A stretch of 64,000 bases of DNA from DATFVJ01 sp963826515 (GCA_963826515.1 CAWGXI010000016.1:310001-374000); one strand, 5' to 3'. Counted from the stretch's first letter, positions 44,172 to 54,065 are shown. Made by a program: numbers and translations. Notes: generated from the letters alone by a model not told the origin.

Positions 44172-44366
44172 TCAGCCAGCGGTGAGAACTGCCGTACGGC
44201 TACCGTGTCCTGCCTCGGGAACAGGCACGTGCGCCGGGACAACGGAGGCCGGTGCTGTAAGCGCGGCCGACCGCAGCCATGCTGACCGCGGATCATCTCC
44301 GGCATGGGAAACACAGCCTGTCGCTAGACAGGGCGTGATTCCCCTGGGGTACAAGTACGTCGTCAT
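44172..44366 (-). CDS. Small hypothetical protein, first gene of the regulator-type operon
   Basis: A 64-residue frame MTTYLYPRGITPCLATGCVSHAGDDPRSAWLRSAALTAPASVVPAHVPVPEAGHGS and so on. AGGAG is seven bases before the ATG, and the next gene starts 16 bases after its stop. These features support expression, but no homologue is known to me and a leader peptide is an alternative. No membrane helix. Confidence 0.4.
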   Translation of the reverse strand: MTTYLYPRGITPCLATGCVSHAGDDPRSAWLRSAALTAPASVVPAHVPVPEAGHGSRTAVLTAG

Positions 44367-45266
44367 GACGCTTCTCCTGCCCTTCAAAGCGTCCAAGCTC
44401 ACCGTCTGGGCTCTCAAACTCAACGCTCCTGCCCTTCAATCACAGCCGAATAAACATACGGTAACGTTCAGCTCAGTTGTGAGCCAATGCGGCGATTGCA
44501 TGTGGACACTTTCAGTCTTTCTCCCGTACACAGGTCGTGGATAGTGTTCTCGCAGGTAACTCAACCGCTGCGGGCGTAGCCGCGTGGAAATCCCCAATGT
44601 TATCCCCAAAGTTATCCCCAAATTGCGCACAGATTCGCTGCGTGTTTGCACAGGTCATCCACAGGCTTATACACAGAGACGCCAGTCTTGCCGAAGCACC
44701 TATCGAGAAACTGTCGCCCACATAAGGAGCCCGCCGCAAACGGGCCTCGCGACACTTAGTAAAAGGTCCGCGACGCTCCGTAGAAGGTTGGGTTTCGGCG
44801 ACCTTCAGGCCCTCCCCCGAGCGCACGGCACCGCCGAGCCAGCCAGGCAACGTCACCGTTGGCCCGACCTACCGTCTCTACGCCGCGCTCCCACGCGAAT
44901 TATTGGACCCCGTTCTGGCCGGCCCTGACGAGAAGAACGACTCACGACGGACCATGGCAGCGATTTCCTCCGTATTCCTAGACTTACCTCGGATCCTTGG
45001 CCTCAGGGTGGGCAGTCTATGCCACTTGGAAATGGCCCGGCTGAATTCTGCGAAAATCCTGCGCCGGGCACCGGTCACCAGCGCAAGGGCTGTTGGGTAT
45101 CGCTGCCGCCTTTGCGGCGATTCGCGTCGAGTCCCTACCTTCGGGGAGGAACGATAGGTGCAACGAACTCCGTAGCCATTCCTGGTATTTTGTGCCGACC
45201 TGGATCAGTGCCTCCAGGCGCTCCGTCGAGCTACCGGCCACCATCCGCAACGAATTTCACTATCCG
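44367..45266. other. 0.9-kb intergenic region of lower GC
   Basis: Markedly less GC-rich than its neighbours. It contains the DnaA-box-like cluster at 44501-44675. Short frames across it lack ribosome sites and family resemblance. The promoter for the minus-strand small-gene operon should lie at about 44370-44470. Nothing else recognised. Confidence 0.5.
44501..44675. promoter_or_regulatory. Cluster of DnaA-box-like sequences
   Basis: Near-matches to TTRTCCACA: tgtggacac (44501-44509, reverse), ttatcccca (44600-44608 and 44612-44620, inside a 12-bp direct repeat), tcatccaca (44655-44663) and ttatacaca (44667-44675). Five sites in 175 bases of otherwise lower-GC DNA. dnaA, dnaN, rpmH and gyrB are not nearby, so this is not the usual oriC setting. 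Confidence 0.5.
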
Positions 45267-46078
45267 TCAGGCGTAATCGGCGATCGAGCGCGGCGTGTCC
45301 AGACGAGCCCGCCCCAGCCCCAGGCGGGCCCGCCGCAGCCCGGTACGGCCCGGCCCCGGCCCCGCCGCGGCCCGGTACGGCCCGGCCCCGGCCCGGCCGC
45401 GGTCCTCCGGCGCGAACAGGCGCAGCGCCAGCAGCGGCACCGTCACCCCGAGCACAGCGCCGAGCAGAATATCGGTCGGCGCATCCACGCCCAGCCGCAT
45501 CCGGGACAGGCCGATCAGCGCGACGATCCCGGCAGCGGCCCAGGTGCCGCGCCACCGCCACCGGCCAGCGGGTACCAGCGTGTGCAGTACGCCACGATGA
45601 CGGCGCATACGGTCTCGATCTCGACCGATGGCAGCGCGAAGCCGCCAAATCGGAACCGGATGGGCACGCCGAAGGGCAGCGGCCGGTGCGCGACGAGCAC
45701 GAAGACCCTCGTCAGCACGGTAAGCACCTCGTAGCTGACCACCAGGACGAGCAGGTGCCTGAACCGGCGGAGCACGATCAGCGCCAGCAGAAGTGCATAT
45801 CCCGCCACGGTGAGTCCCGGAAACCGTGCCCCTGCCACTTCCCGGGTCATGGCTTCGTCGATCACGGTGACGTCGACGGCCCAGCGGCCCAGGCCATCGG
45901 TGAACACCGCCACCGCCGCGCCGGTCGCCACGACCGCGAGCGTCAGCCAGATCAAGCCACTGCTTTCGATGTGACGCGGCAACGGAGGTGGCGCGCCGGA
46001 CGGGCGGCGGCGGCCCGCGGGCAAGGCGGGCGCTCGCGCCTCCGGGCCACGGCCGGGACGCGACGCGCCGGCGCTCAC
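45267..46078 (-). pseudogene. PAP2-like membrane phosphatase, frameshifted, catalytic residues changed
   Basis: GTG 46078 overlaps the stop of the upstream gene by four bases. Frame one gives SGLIWLTLAVVATGAAVAVFTDGLG, VAGYALLLALIVLRRFRHLLVLVVSYEVLTVLTRVFVLVAHRPLPFG and LPSVEIETVCAVIVAY. After a one-base shift at about 45565-45600, frame two continues HTLVPAGRWRWRGTWAAAGIVALIGLSRMRLGVDAPTDILLGAVLGVTVPLL. PAP2 enzymes need K..RP, PSGH and SR..H...D; here the motifs are HRP, PSVE and SRMRLGVDAPTD, so both catalytic His are replaced. Even without the frameshift it would be a non-catalytic PAP2 relative. It may partner the large membrane protein upstream. Its C-terminus runs into a GC-rich repeat. 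Confidence 0.75.
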
Positions 46079-48495
46079 ACGTACCCCCTCCGCTGAAGGA
46101 ACCGCCAGGACAGCCAGCCTGGCAGCACCGGCAGCCAGTAAGTGGAGATCCGGTACACCAGGACGGCCGAGACCGCAGGTCCGGCCTGCATGCCCACGCC
46201 GGTCAGCCCGGCGACCAATGCCGCTTCGAAAGCCCCGAGTCCGCCCGGCGTCGGAGCGGCCGCAGCCAGCGCCGCGGCAGCAAGATACACGGCGCCGACC
46301 ACGACCAGGCCGGGACCGGCGCTGAATGCCTTGATCGAGGTGATCAGGCCGGCGATATAGGCCAGCGTGATGAGCGCCGAGCCGCCGAACAGCAGGCCAA
46401 GCTTGACGGGGCTTTCAGCGGCCTGGCGGAGGCTGCCTGCCGCCGACCGCAGCCCGGGGATCAGCTGCTTCTTCGCCCACCGGCGGCCGGGGCGGGTTGC
46501 GAGGATAACGCCGATCACCGCGATGATCACCGCAAGGATCAACAAGATCTTGCTGCCGGACGGCAGCTTGAACGCCTTCGAGAGGTCGCGGCCGGACATC
46601 GTGAAGAAGACCACGAGCAGCGCCACGTGCATCACGGCGCCAGCGAGGCTGTTCACCCCGACCGCTGCCACACTCGCCGGCGTGTCAACTCCGGACTTCT
46701 GCAGAAACCGCACGTTAAGCGCCATCCCGCCCACGTTGGCGGGTGAAACCCGGTTGATGAACGAGGAGGCGCCCTGTGCCAGCACGGTTGGGCCGAACGG
46801 AATGCGGCCAGGGACGCAGCCGACGAGCGCGATCGCGCTCGCCAGGTAGGTCAGTGCGGAAGATAGGAGGACCAGCGGCAGCCATGCCCAGTTCGCGCTC
46901 TGCAGCGCATGCCAGCTGCTGCTCACCTGGGCGATCTGCGGAAGCAGGAAGTAAAAGGCGCCGGCCAGCGCGGCAATCGCCAGCAGGGTCCGCAACCGCA
47001 CGCGCTGCAGCCGGACCAGGTCCTCGTCGGCCTCGTCACCGCTGGCCGCTATCGCTGCGGCGCGCGTCCGCTTGAGCAGCCCGTCCTGGCCCTTGATCCC
47101 GCGCCGGGTCCCTGCCGAGAGCGCAAGCGGCTGCAAGAGCGGAACGGCAGTGGCGACGCCCTCGCGGCCGATGCCTGGGAGCGCGCTGGCCACCGCGCGG
47201 TCGGCGCCGATCCGGCCAGCCAGCGAGGTGAGCAGCTCGGCTACGTCAATTGCCATCTGCCGGCCGGTCGCGGCGAGCTCAGCGAAGCTGAAGTCGACCA
47301 GCCGAAGCTGACCGTCCCGGCCGAGCATGATGTTGGCGCAGCGCAGCGATCGGTGCGCGATCCTTGCCCGGTGCAGCCGGCCCACCTCGCACCACAGGTC
47401 ACGGGCCAGCTTGTCGGTGATGCTCTCGGCCGGGACGTCGTCCAGGAACCGGCCGGGTATCAGCTCCATCGTGAGCATTACCGACCCGTCCTCGGCCTTG
47501 ACGACCTGACCGACATGCGGCACCGCAACCCCGCCCCGCTCCGCCATCACTGCCGTCAGCGCCTCGTGCTCGACCGCTTTGGCCAGTGAGGCCGCAGGCC
47601 TGGTGTCGCCGACGCCGCGCAGCCGGATAGCACGGTAGGCACGGTAGAGCAGGTCGGCGTCACGCTGGTCAGAGCCGAAGACCTTAACGAAAAGCGCGCT
47701 CCCGTCGTCGGTCACCGCCGCAAACGGCCGTGATCCCTTCGCGGTGACGTCAGCGGCCATCACCTGGCTGACGGGCACGCCCCCCGCGCGGAGGGCTGCC
47801 GCCACGCCCGCCGGGCCGGGCCGCCGGTCGGGCACCCCGAACGCCACCAGCAGGCCGGCCCCGACCGTCGCCCCGGCGGCCAGCGCAAGCACCAGTTGCA
47901 TCGGCGGGAGATCGCCGGTGATCAGCCGTACCGCGCCGATTAGTAGCAGCATGGCCCACGCGGCGCGGCGCCACGGCCGGCTCAGCCACGGCGCCGCTGC
48001 CACCGCGACCGCTGCCAGCCCCGCGATGACAGCCGGATCGGGGAAAACGGCTCCGGTCAGCCAGGAAGCGTGCCGCAGCCCAGCAGGGACAGCGAATGGA
48101 TTGCCGTGCCCAGCCAGATACGTGACCGCGGTCATCAGGGCGGCTGCCGCCAGGAATCCGCCGAGCACAGTGGCGAGCACCCGGAACCGGCGGTACCGGA
48201 GCGCGGCGGCAAGCAGGACGAGCGCCGCTGCCGCGATCGTCACCTGGACCAGGCCGGTCAGCACGCGCCCGGCCGCGGTACCGGGCCGGATACCGGTGAT
48301 CGCGGCAGTGCGCGTGCTGAGCAGAGCATCAGGGGCCAGCGCTGCGATCGCGCCCGCGACAGCAAGCACCGCTACTGCGATGATCAAGCGGATCACGTCG
48401 CCGGGGTGCCGGTACCGGGCCGAGGGCAGGACGCGGCTCCGCCGCCGCACATCGGCCTCACCGCCGGCCAGCGGTATCCTGGGCGAGTTCGTCAC
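46075..48495 (-). CDS. LPG synthase/flippase-like membrane protein with kinase-like domain
   Basis: An 806-residue protein. Residues ~25-240 hold about six membrane helices (RLIIAVAVLAVAGAIAALAPDALL onwards). Residues ~250-490 form an aminoglycoside-kinase/ABC1-like fold (SALFVKVFGSDQRDADLLYRAYRAIRL, VMLTMELIPGRFLDD, HRSLRCANIMLGRDGQLRLVDFSFAEL). The C-terminal ~300 residues are the UPF0104/MprF-type flippase domain (ANWAWLPLVLLSSALTYLASAIALVGCVPGRIPFGPTVLAQGASSFINRVSPANVGGMALNVRFLQKSGV; PTPGGLGAFEAALVAGLTGVG). In the kinase part the expected HRD is HRS and DFG is DFS, so catalysis is doubtful. GTG 48495 is a tentative start. Probably handles a lipid or lipid-linked substrate. The PAP2-like gene follows with a four-base overlap. 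Confidence 0.88.
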   Translation of the reverse strand: MTNSPRIPLAGGEADVRRRSRVLPSARYRHPGDVIRLIIAVAVLAVAGAIAALAPDALLSTRTAAITGIRPGTAAGRVLTGLVQVTIAAAALVLLAAALRYRRFRVLATVLGGFLAAAALMTAVTYLAGHGNPFAVPAGLRHASWLTGAVFPDPAVIAGLAAVAVAAAPWLSRPWRRAAWAMLLLIGAVRLITGDLPPMQLVLALAAGATVGAGLLVAFGVPDRRPGPAGVAAALRAGGVPVSQVMAADVTAKGSRPFAAVTDDGSALFVKVFGSDQRDADLLYRAYRAIRLRGVGDTRPAASLAKAVEHEALTAVMAERGGVAVPHVGQVVKAEDGSVMLTMELIPGRFLDDVPAESITDKLARDLWCEVGRLHRARIAHRSLRCANIMLGRDGQLRLVDFSFAELAATGRQMAIDVAELLTSLAGRIGADRAVASALPGIGREGVATAVPLLQPLALSAGTRRGIKGQDGLLKRTRAAAIAASGDEADEDLVRLQRVRLRTLLAIAALAGAFYFLLPQIAQVSSSWHALQSANWAWLPLVLLSSALTYLASAIALVGCVPGRIPFGPTVLAQGASSFINRVSPANVGGMALNVRFLQKSGVDTPASVAAVGVNSLAGAVMHVALLVVFFTMSGRDLSKAFKLPSGSKILLILAVIIAVIGVILATRPGRRWAKKQLIPGLRSAAGSLRQAAESPVKLGLLFGGSALITLAYIAGLITSIKAFSAGPGLVVVGAVYLAAAALAAAAPTPGGLGAFEAALVAGLTGVGMQAGPAVSAVLVYRISTYWLPVLPGWLSWRFLQRRGYV

Positions 48496-48555
48496 GGACA
48501 GTACTCGCAGTTCAAAGCCACCATTCCGGTAAGCCAGCCGGGACGAGAGGGCGAG

Positions 48556-49671
48556 GTCACGCTGAGCCGATCCAGCGGCCATAGTGGCCCGGTCAGGCTG
48601 CCGGAACCGGGCTGGGCGCTCGTCGGCCTGGTGTGCCTAGCCGTGGCGGGTGTGCTGACCAGCATCATCGCCGTCAGGCCTCCGTGGGTGCAGGCGGCGG
48701 ACGACCAGTGGCTCAGGTGAGTGCTCGATGTCCGCTCGGCGCCGGGTACGTCCGTAGCGAAGGTGCTCAACGTTGCCGCGGGCGGGACGGTCATCTGGGT
48801 CGTCCGGCTGGTCATCGCGGGCGACCTGGCCATCTGGCGGCGATGGCGGCCGCTGACGGTGTTCGCCGCGGCCGAGTTGTGCGCCGAGTTGTCCATCGGG
48901 CCAGTAAAGGCGCTGGTGGACCGGCCGCGCCCGCCAGGATCGCTGGTCGCCGTGACCAGCCAGTCATTGCCCTCCGGGCACGTCCTCACCGCGGCGGTGA
49001 CAGCGGCCGCGCTGGCGCTCATCCTGACCAGGCCCGGCAGATCCCGGGTGCTCGCGCTTGCCGCCGCTGCGGCCTGGTCGATTCTCGTTGCGCTGAGCCG
49101 TACCTACCTGAGCGCGCACTGGCTGACCGACGTCCTGGCCGGGTTGCTGATCGGGACTGGCTGGGCAGCACTATGGTTCGGCGTGCTTGGCGCCAGCCGG
49201 CGTGCGCTACGTCCACGGGCGTACCGTCCCCCTGGCCCGATGACCCCGACGAGCTGGCTCAGGATGCGAGCGCGTAGCGACGGCGCTGATCGAGATCATG
49301 ATCTAACTACACGCAAATCTCTACCCATGCCCCAGAACGGGAAAACACCACATGACTCCGCCAACCGCCACAGAACCTGGCGCGGCCCAAGCGAAGGTTC
49401 GTCGTTGGCGTGCCTAAATTCTGACGGAGAGGCCGGCCGCCTCAGCGCGGGGATGCCCGCCGCACCTACCCGTACGGGCGCACATCCGGCTGCATTCGCT
49501 GCCGGACGCTCCCGGCCGGTGATGTGCCGGCACGCGGCAGCCGTTCGGGATCATTGTCCATTACTACGGATGGCGCTTGGTGTCACGCCGCGCAGCCGTT
49601 TTGTATCACTTGCGGAGCGGTGCCATGGCGGATGGCCGCCGGCGACTGCCGGACAGCATTGGGAGCGGTGA
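48556..49671 (+). pseudogene. PAP2-family phosphatase interrupted by an in-frame TGA
   Basis: One reading frame carries LPEPGWALVGLVCLAVAGVLTSIIAVRPPWVQAADDQWLR, then TGA (48718-48720), then directly GTG and VLDVRSAPGTSVAKVLNVAAGGTVIW. The main part has intact PAP2 motifs: KALVDRPRP, SLPSGHVLTAA and SRTYLSAHWLTDVLAGLLIG. The family's normal protein runs through this point without a break. No ATG, GTG or TTG in frame is seen before the first helix. After ARRALRPRAYRPPG-like residues the frame continues about 140 residues into intergenic-type sequence. Translation could restart at GTG 48721, giving a protein without its first helix but with all catalytic residues. Divergent from the flippase-like gene. 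Confidence 0.75.
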
Positions 49672-49692
49672 AGCGATGACGGCCAGAAGGTC

Positions 49693-50703
49693 TCAGGCGG
49701 CTTGCCGCACGATGGAGGCCGAACCGCTCTTGCACAGCTCAGCGAGCGCGGCCAGCATCGTCAGCCCGACCCGAAGGACATCTCCGGGCCCTACCGCCTC
49801 GGCGGCGACGAGATTCGCCAGCGCATCGCCAGAGACCATGGACCCGATGCGCTCCAGCACATCGGCATCGCCCGGCAGCTCGCACCGGTAATGCCCGGCA
49901 AAGGCCCCGATAAGCGCGTCCGCCACAATCCGGCCTTCCAACCCCCCCACGCCGTCCACAACCGGCAACAACACAGCGAGCACTTCGGTGATTGGGTCGT
50001 CACCAACCACGGCCCATGTTGCGTCCACGAGCGCGCGGACGCCGAGCAGGAACACCGGACCGTCCAGCTCGGGAAACCGCGGCTCGTCTTCGTCCAATTC
50101 AGCCCCACCTCGGTGCGGCCAGGCCTCGATAGCCTCGCCATACGCCAGCTCGGCTGCGGCGATGGGAGCGAGCACGCCGAGAAGCGCGCTCACCGCGGGA
50201 TGATCGACCCCCAGACCGTCGAAAACAACCGCGCGAACCAGCATGCTGGTCGCGACGCTCCATTGCGCGGGATCGGCTGCAATCACGTTGGCATCCGGCA
50301 CATTGGCAGTCAGCAAGCACGGCGCATTCCGTGCTTCTTCCACATACGAGCAGGAGAAGAATCGTTCGCCCAGCGAACCCTCCGGCCATCGCGTTGCCTC
50401 AGCCGGAACGGGCTCCGAGCCAGCACACCACTTCTGGTGCGACGCCGTTCGCCGCTCGCGGCGCGTCTCCATCTCCTGACTCAGCGCCTGCAGGCCGCCG
50501 GCAAGCTGGAGAATCGCCTGCTGCGTGGGGGCCCAGGGCCGAGAGCTGTACCCCGCCTGGCGGCGTACCCTCTTGCGGTTGCTTGCGCGGCCCACAACGC
50601 CTCCCACGGGGTCGGTTGGCGACGACTCTACAGATTCGGGAAGTGAGAGTGAGTGAACCAAAGCGGCGTGTCGGCGCAGAAGTCGCATCGCCGATGATTT
50701 CAC
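49693..50703 (-). CDS. Hypothetical protein, Ala/Leu-rich helical C-terminus
   Basis: A 336-residue soluble protein, GTG start at 50703 or ATG at 50688. N-terminal ~110 residues are basic and low in structure (RRERRTASHQKWCAGSEPVPAEATRWPEG). From about residue 115 it looks folded: RFFSCSYVEEARNAPCLLTANVPDANVIAADPAQWSVATSMLVRAVVFDGLGVDHPAVSALLGVLAPIAAAELAYGEAIEAWP, followed by repeated helices resembling TPR/HEAT-like alpha-helical proteins. No catalytic motif and no family I recognise. Isolated between intergenic regions. Confidence 0.7.
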   Translation of the reverse strand: MKSSAMRLLRRHAALVHSLSLPESVESSPTDPVGGVVGRASNRKRVRRQAGYSSRPWAPTQQAILQLAGGLQALSQEMETRRERRTASHQKWCAGSEPVPAEATRWPEGSLGERFFSCSYVEEARNAPCLLTANVPDANVIAADPAQWSVATSMLVRAVVFDGLGVDHPAVSALLGVLAPIAAAELAYGEAIEAWPHRGGAELDEDEPRFPELDGPVFLLGVRALVDATWAVVGDDPITEVLAVLLPVVDGVGGLEGRIVADALIGAFAGHYRCELPGDADVLERIGSMVSGDALANLVAAEAVGPGDVLRVGLTMLAALAELCKSGSASIVRQAA

Positions 50704-51425
50704 GACCCGCGGACGTCCGTACGCGGGTCGTTACCGGCTGACTCGCCGTCGCCCGCGCAGCCGCATGACCGGGCCCACCCGCAATGTGGCACCGACAGCC
50801 AACTGGCCCGTGCCAGCAAGGACAGTACACGCCCGCACCTGCGGCTACACGCGGCGTCGGCCCGGGCCGGGCCGACGCGATGCCGCCAGTGACTACCGGG
50901 CGGCGGCCCGGCCGCGGGCATGGCCAGGGCGCCACAAGGCACTGGGAGTGGGCAGCAGTTCCTGTTCGATCACGATCCCCGCCTCCCCATATCCGGCCTA
51001 GCTAGGCGAGGACGGGCCTGCGCGACGCAGGCCCAGTCCCGTCTAAGTCCGGGTCAAGTCGGTCCGGGGATGATGATCGGCCGTGCTGCGACTGGCCTAT
51101 CCCGCCATGACGAACACGTTCGCGCCCATCCGTGTGCTGCCGGTGAGCTTGTGCCGCACAGTGGCACGGCGCTGCTGCGACGATTAGAGTCGAGGCCTGC
51201 GCTGGCAGAACCCTGGGTCGAGATGGTATGGGCCTGCAGGACGAACACGTCCAGCAGGCCGACCGCCAGGGCCAGTGCCCATGCCGCCCAGCGGGAAGCA
51301 CACAACATCGGACACGGCCGCGTTGTCGATCAGCAGCACAAGCGTACGCCGATATCGTCAGGGTTCCGTGCTGAGTAGCCCGAATCGCCTCCGGTTCCGG
51401 CTAGCGTTTGGCGGGGTTGAGGGTG
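50704..51425. other. 0.7-kb intergenic region
   Basis: No supported gene. A stem (gacccgcggacgtccg / cgtacgcgggtc) at about 50703-50730 lies just before the start of the minus-strand gene and may be regulatory. Otherwise nothing recognised. Confidence 0.45.
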
Positions 51426-53470
51426 CTACAAACGCCAGCCAAGAACGCCGCCCGACTGGACGGTAGGCCGGCCGAGCAGACGAATGAGGTATCGGCCGAG
51501 CGGAGTATCCAGTGCGGCGTCGGCTACCACGGCACTCGGCTGCCAGCTCCCAAGATCGGCGGCCACCTGAGCCGGGCCCGGTGCAGCGGGCACTGGCGCT
51601 GGACCCGCGGCTGTCGCAGTCGGCAGGTCTGCGAGCCGGGCTGCGTTGACGAACGGGCTTGCCGGCTGCAGCCCGGCCGCCCACAGCTGGTCCAGGTACC
51701 AGGCGGTTGGCTTGACACCAGCGCCGTTGATGTACGCCTGCCCGCCCTGCCCCGGTCCGATGAAGTACCCGCCGATCATCGCGGTCGGCTCGCCGGTGTC
51801 AGCCTGCCAGCGCATCACGGGGGTCAGGTAATTAATGGGAACGGGGACGGCGAGGACCCGGGCGCCCGGGGCCGGCTGCAGTCTCGCTAGAACCTGAGAC
51901 CAGCCAGCCGGGAGCGGCAGCGTACTGGCCACCGGGAGCGGCCGGGGTAGCAGCGGCAGGCAGGCGAGCACCGCCACCGCCATCACGGCCGCGGGCGCAC
52001 GTCCCGCCACGGCCTGCCGGAGCCGGGCAGGAAGGCGGCCCCCCTCCGCGCTGGCCCGGTCCGGCGGGATCGATGACTCAGCTCTGCCGCGGGCGGCCAG
52101 GCGTGCCCTGGCAGCGTCGATACCCAACGCAAGCAGCGCTGCCGCGGCGCCGTCGGCCAGGATGGACAGCCGGTCCGGCAGCGCAGTGGCGACCACGGGC
52201 AGGCGCTCGATCCAGTGCCAGGGCAGGTTCACCGCAGGGTGCGCTTTCCCGCTCACCAGCGGGTGGCCGCCCAATGAGAATACTTCGAGCAGCACGAAGG
52301 TGAGAGCCAGCGCCCGGCCGGCTGGTCGGCTCCAGCATACGAGCGTGGCCAGCACGAGCACGACGATCAGCGGCCAGCCCAGGTAGGCAAGGTATTCGGC
52401 CGCGCCGCCCTGGTACCGGGCCGCTGCCGCCGCAGAGGCGGCAGTGTGGAGGAACAGGGAACCCTGCGCAGTCACGAAACTGGTGAGGTCATTGACGTAG
52501 TAGTCAGGCGGGAACAGCGCACCGTGCTGGGCAAGCGGGCCGTGGAACTGCGTCCACAAGGCCGGGCCTGCCAGCGCCAGCGCGACCCCGACGGCGACCA
52601 CCAGGCCGGCAGCCGCCGGCCCAGCCGGCGCGCGGCAGCCCGCGGCCGGGCGGCGGTGAGCCCCGCCACCAGCAGCAGGCCGGCTAGCGCAGTTGAAAAC
52701 GCAATCTCCTCGCCAATGAACAGCTCGGCGGCCACCAGCAGCCCGAGCCAGGCTCCGGCGCGCACCGGCGCTGGCAGCCGGCCCAGCCACCGCATGCGCG
52801 CCCGCCGTGCCGGCGCTCGCCGTGCCGGCGGCCGTCGATCACCGGCCCGGTCACCGGTGGTAGCCTGCGGCTGCCCCACGGCCAGGCGCAGGCCCGCGTC
52901 GATGATCAGCGGCGCAAGGATGGCTAGCTGAAGGTTGTAGTGGCTCATCGCCGATTGCAGCAGGGCCGGGGAGAACCCGTACACCGCCCCGGCCAGCGCC
53001 GCAGCCCCGATGCTGACCCGCCAGCGGCGCAGCACCCAGAACATGGCCGCCGCCGATCCCGCGAAGCCGACCGTGGTCAAGATGGTGAGGCTGACCTGCG
53101 GGCCGAACAGGCCGGTCACAGGCGCGAGCAGGACCGCGGGCAGCAGCAGCGGGGTGTTCCACATCAAGTTGACGCCCTGCGGCGCATTCATCCCGGCCGT
53201 GATCAGGTCCGGCAGCCGGCCGAGCCGCACGGCCATCGCCGCATACCGCATGAACCAGGCGTACAGGTCGGCATCATGAGGGTTCCCCGCCACCACCCGC
53301 GACGCGGGATCTGCCCACAGCCGCCAGGTCACGATGACGGCCGCGAGCAGGAAGAAGCACGGGACCGCGACACCCGCCCAGCGCACCGCGAGTGCGCGCC
53401 TGCCCGCCGCAGTTGAGCCCTGCGCCGCAGCCTGGGCATCGATCCCGATCCTGGGAGCGAAAGAAGACAA
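51426..53470 (-). pseudogene. Large GT-C-like membrane glycosyltransferase, one frameshift
   Basis: The 5' frame (start 53470) reads GVAVPCFFLLAAVIVTWRLWADPASRVVAGNPHDADLYAWFMRYAAMAVRLGRLPDLITAGMNAPQGVNLMWNTPLLLPAVLLAPVTGLFGP and further helices (GVYGFSPALLQSAMSHYNLQLAILAPLIIDAG). At about 52600-52620 the frame shifts and continues GLVVAVGVALALAGPALWTQFHGPLAQHG, then more helices and a soluble C-terminal part (WSQVLARLQPAPGARVLAVPVPINYLTPVMRWQADTGEPTAMIGGYFIGP). An acidic DAD/E pair in the first loop and ~10 helices fit GT-C mannosyl/arabinosyl-type enzymes. Both halves are well preserved, so this may be a sequencing indel instead of true decay. Confidence 0.75.
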
Positions 53471-54065
53471 GCCATCACCTTTGCGTGGAGGCCGCCCAAA
53501 CCCGAACTGGCCGCGACCGTCGAGGAGGCCCGGGCGCTCCTAGGGGGTAAGGGCGAATGATACCTCCACGACTGAGAGCCGCCAGCCCGGCGCGCTGCGT
53601 CTGAGTAGCCCACATGCGCGCCCGTGATGCGATGAAGGAACGTGGATTCGGGTCTGACAGCAGCCGAATGTCGACGGGCGCTCAGCGCCGCAAATCGGCG
53701 ACGAAGACCGAACAGCTCGTCCGTGCCGAGGGTATCGGTGCTTGCTCAACAGCTCGCAGGCCGAGGACCTGGCCGACGAGCTCGCGCGGCTGTGGCCGGT
53801 CGATGCTACCGCGTGGCACTCGACCTCGCCGTCGTCGAGGGCCTCGCCAGCAGGGACGCCGACCGTTATGAGTGGGGAGCGCCCGGCTCCGAAGTTCCTG
53901 CCCTGGCGCGCCGGCACGCGTGACTGGCTGGGCGCGGCGTTCTGCAGCTTCTGGTGGGACTAAGGCTGGGAATGTGCAGCCGGGCAGCGGCAGCGGACTT
54001 ACCATAGCCGGATGGCCGGAGTTCCGCCCGGCCAGACTCCGCGACGGCCACCACGAGGATCAGCC
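53471..54065. other. Region with undefined fragments
   Basis: Plus-strand frames carry DLADELARLWPVDATAW and YRVALDLAVVEGLASRDADRYEWGAP in different phases. They look like pieces of one decayed protein of unknown family. No intact gene. GAGG before 54066 is the ribosome site of the next gene. Confidence 0.35.

Noticed and set aside
44440..44760. Chromosomal oriC
   Set aside because: DnaA-like boxes are present but dnaA, dnaN, gyrB, recF and rpmH are not nearby; the surrounding genes are accessory.
51002..51308. Short minus-strand frames before the GT-C-like gene
   Set aside because: No ribosome sites, no hydrophobic or family pattern; treated as intergenic.
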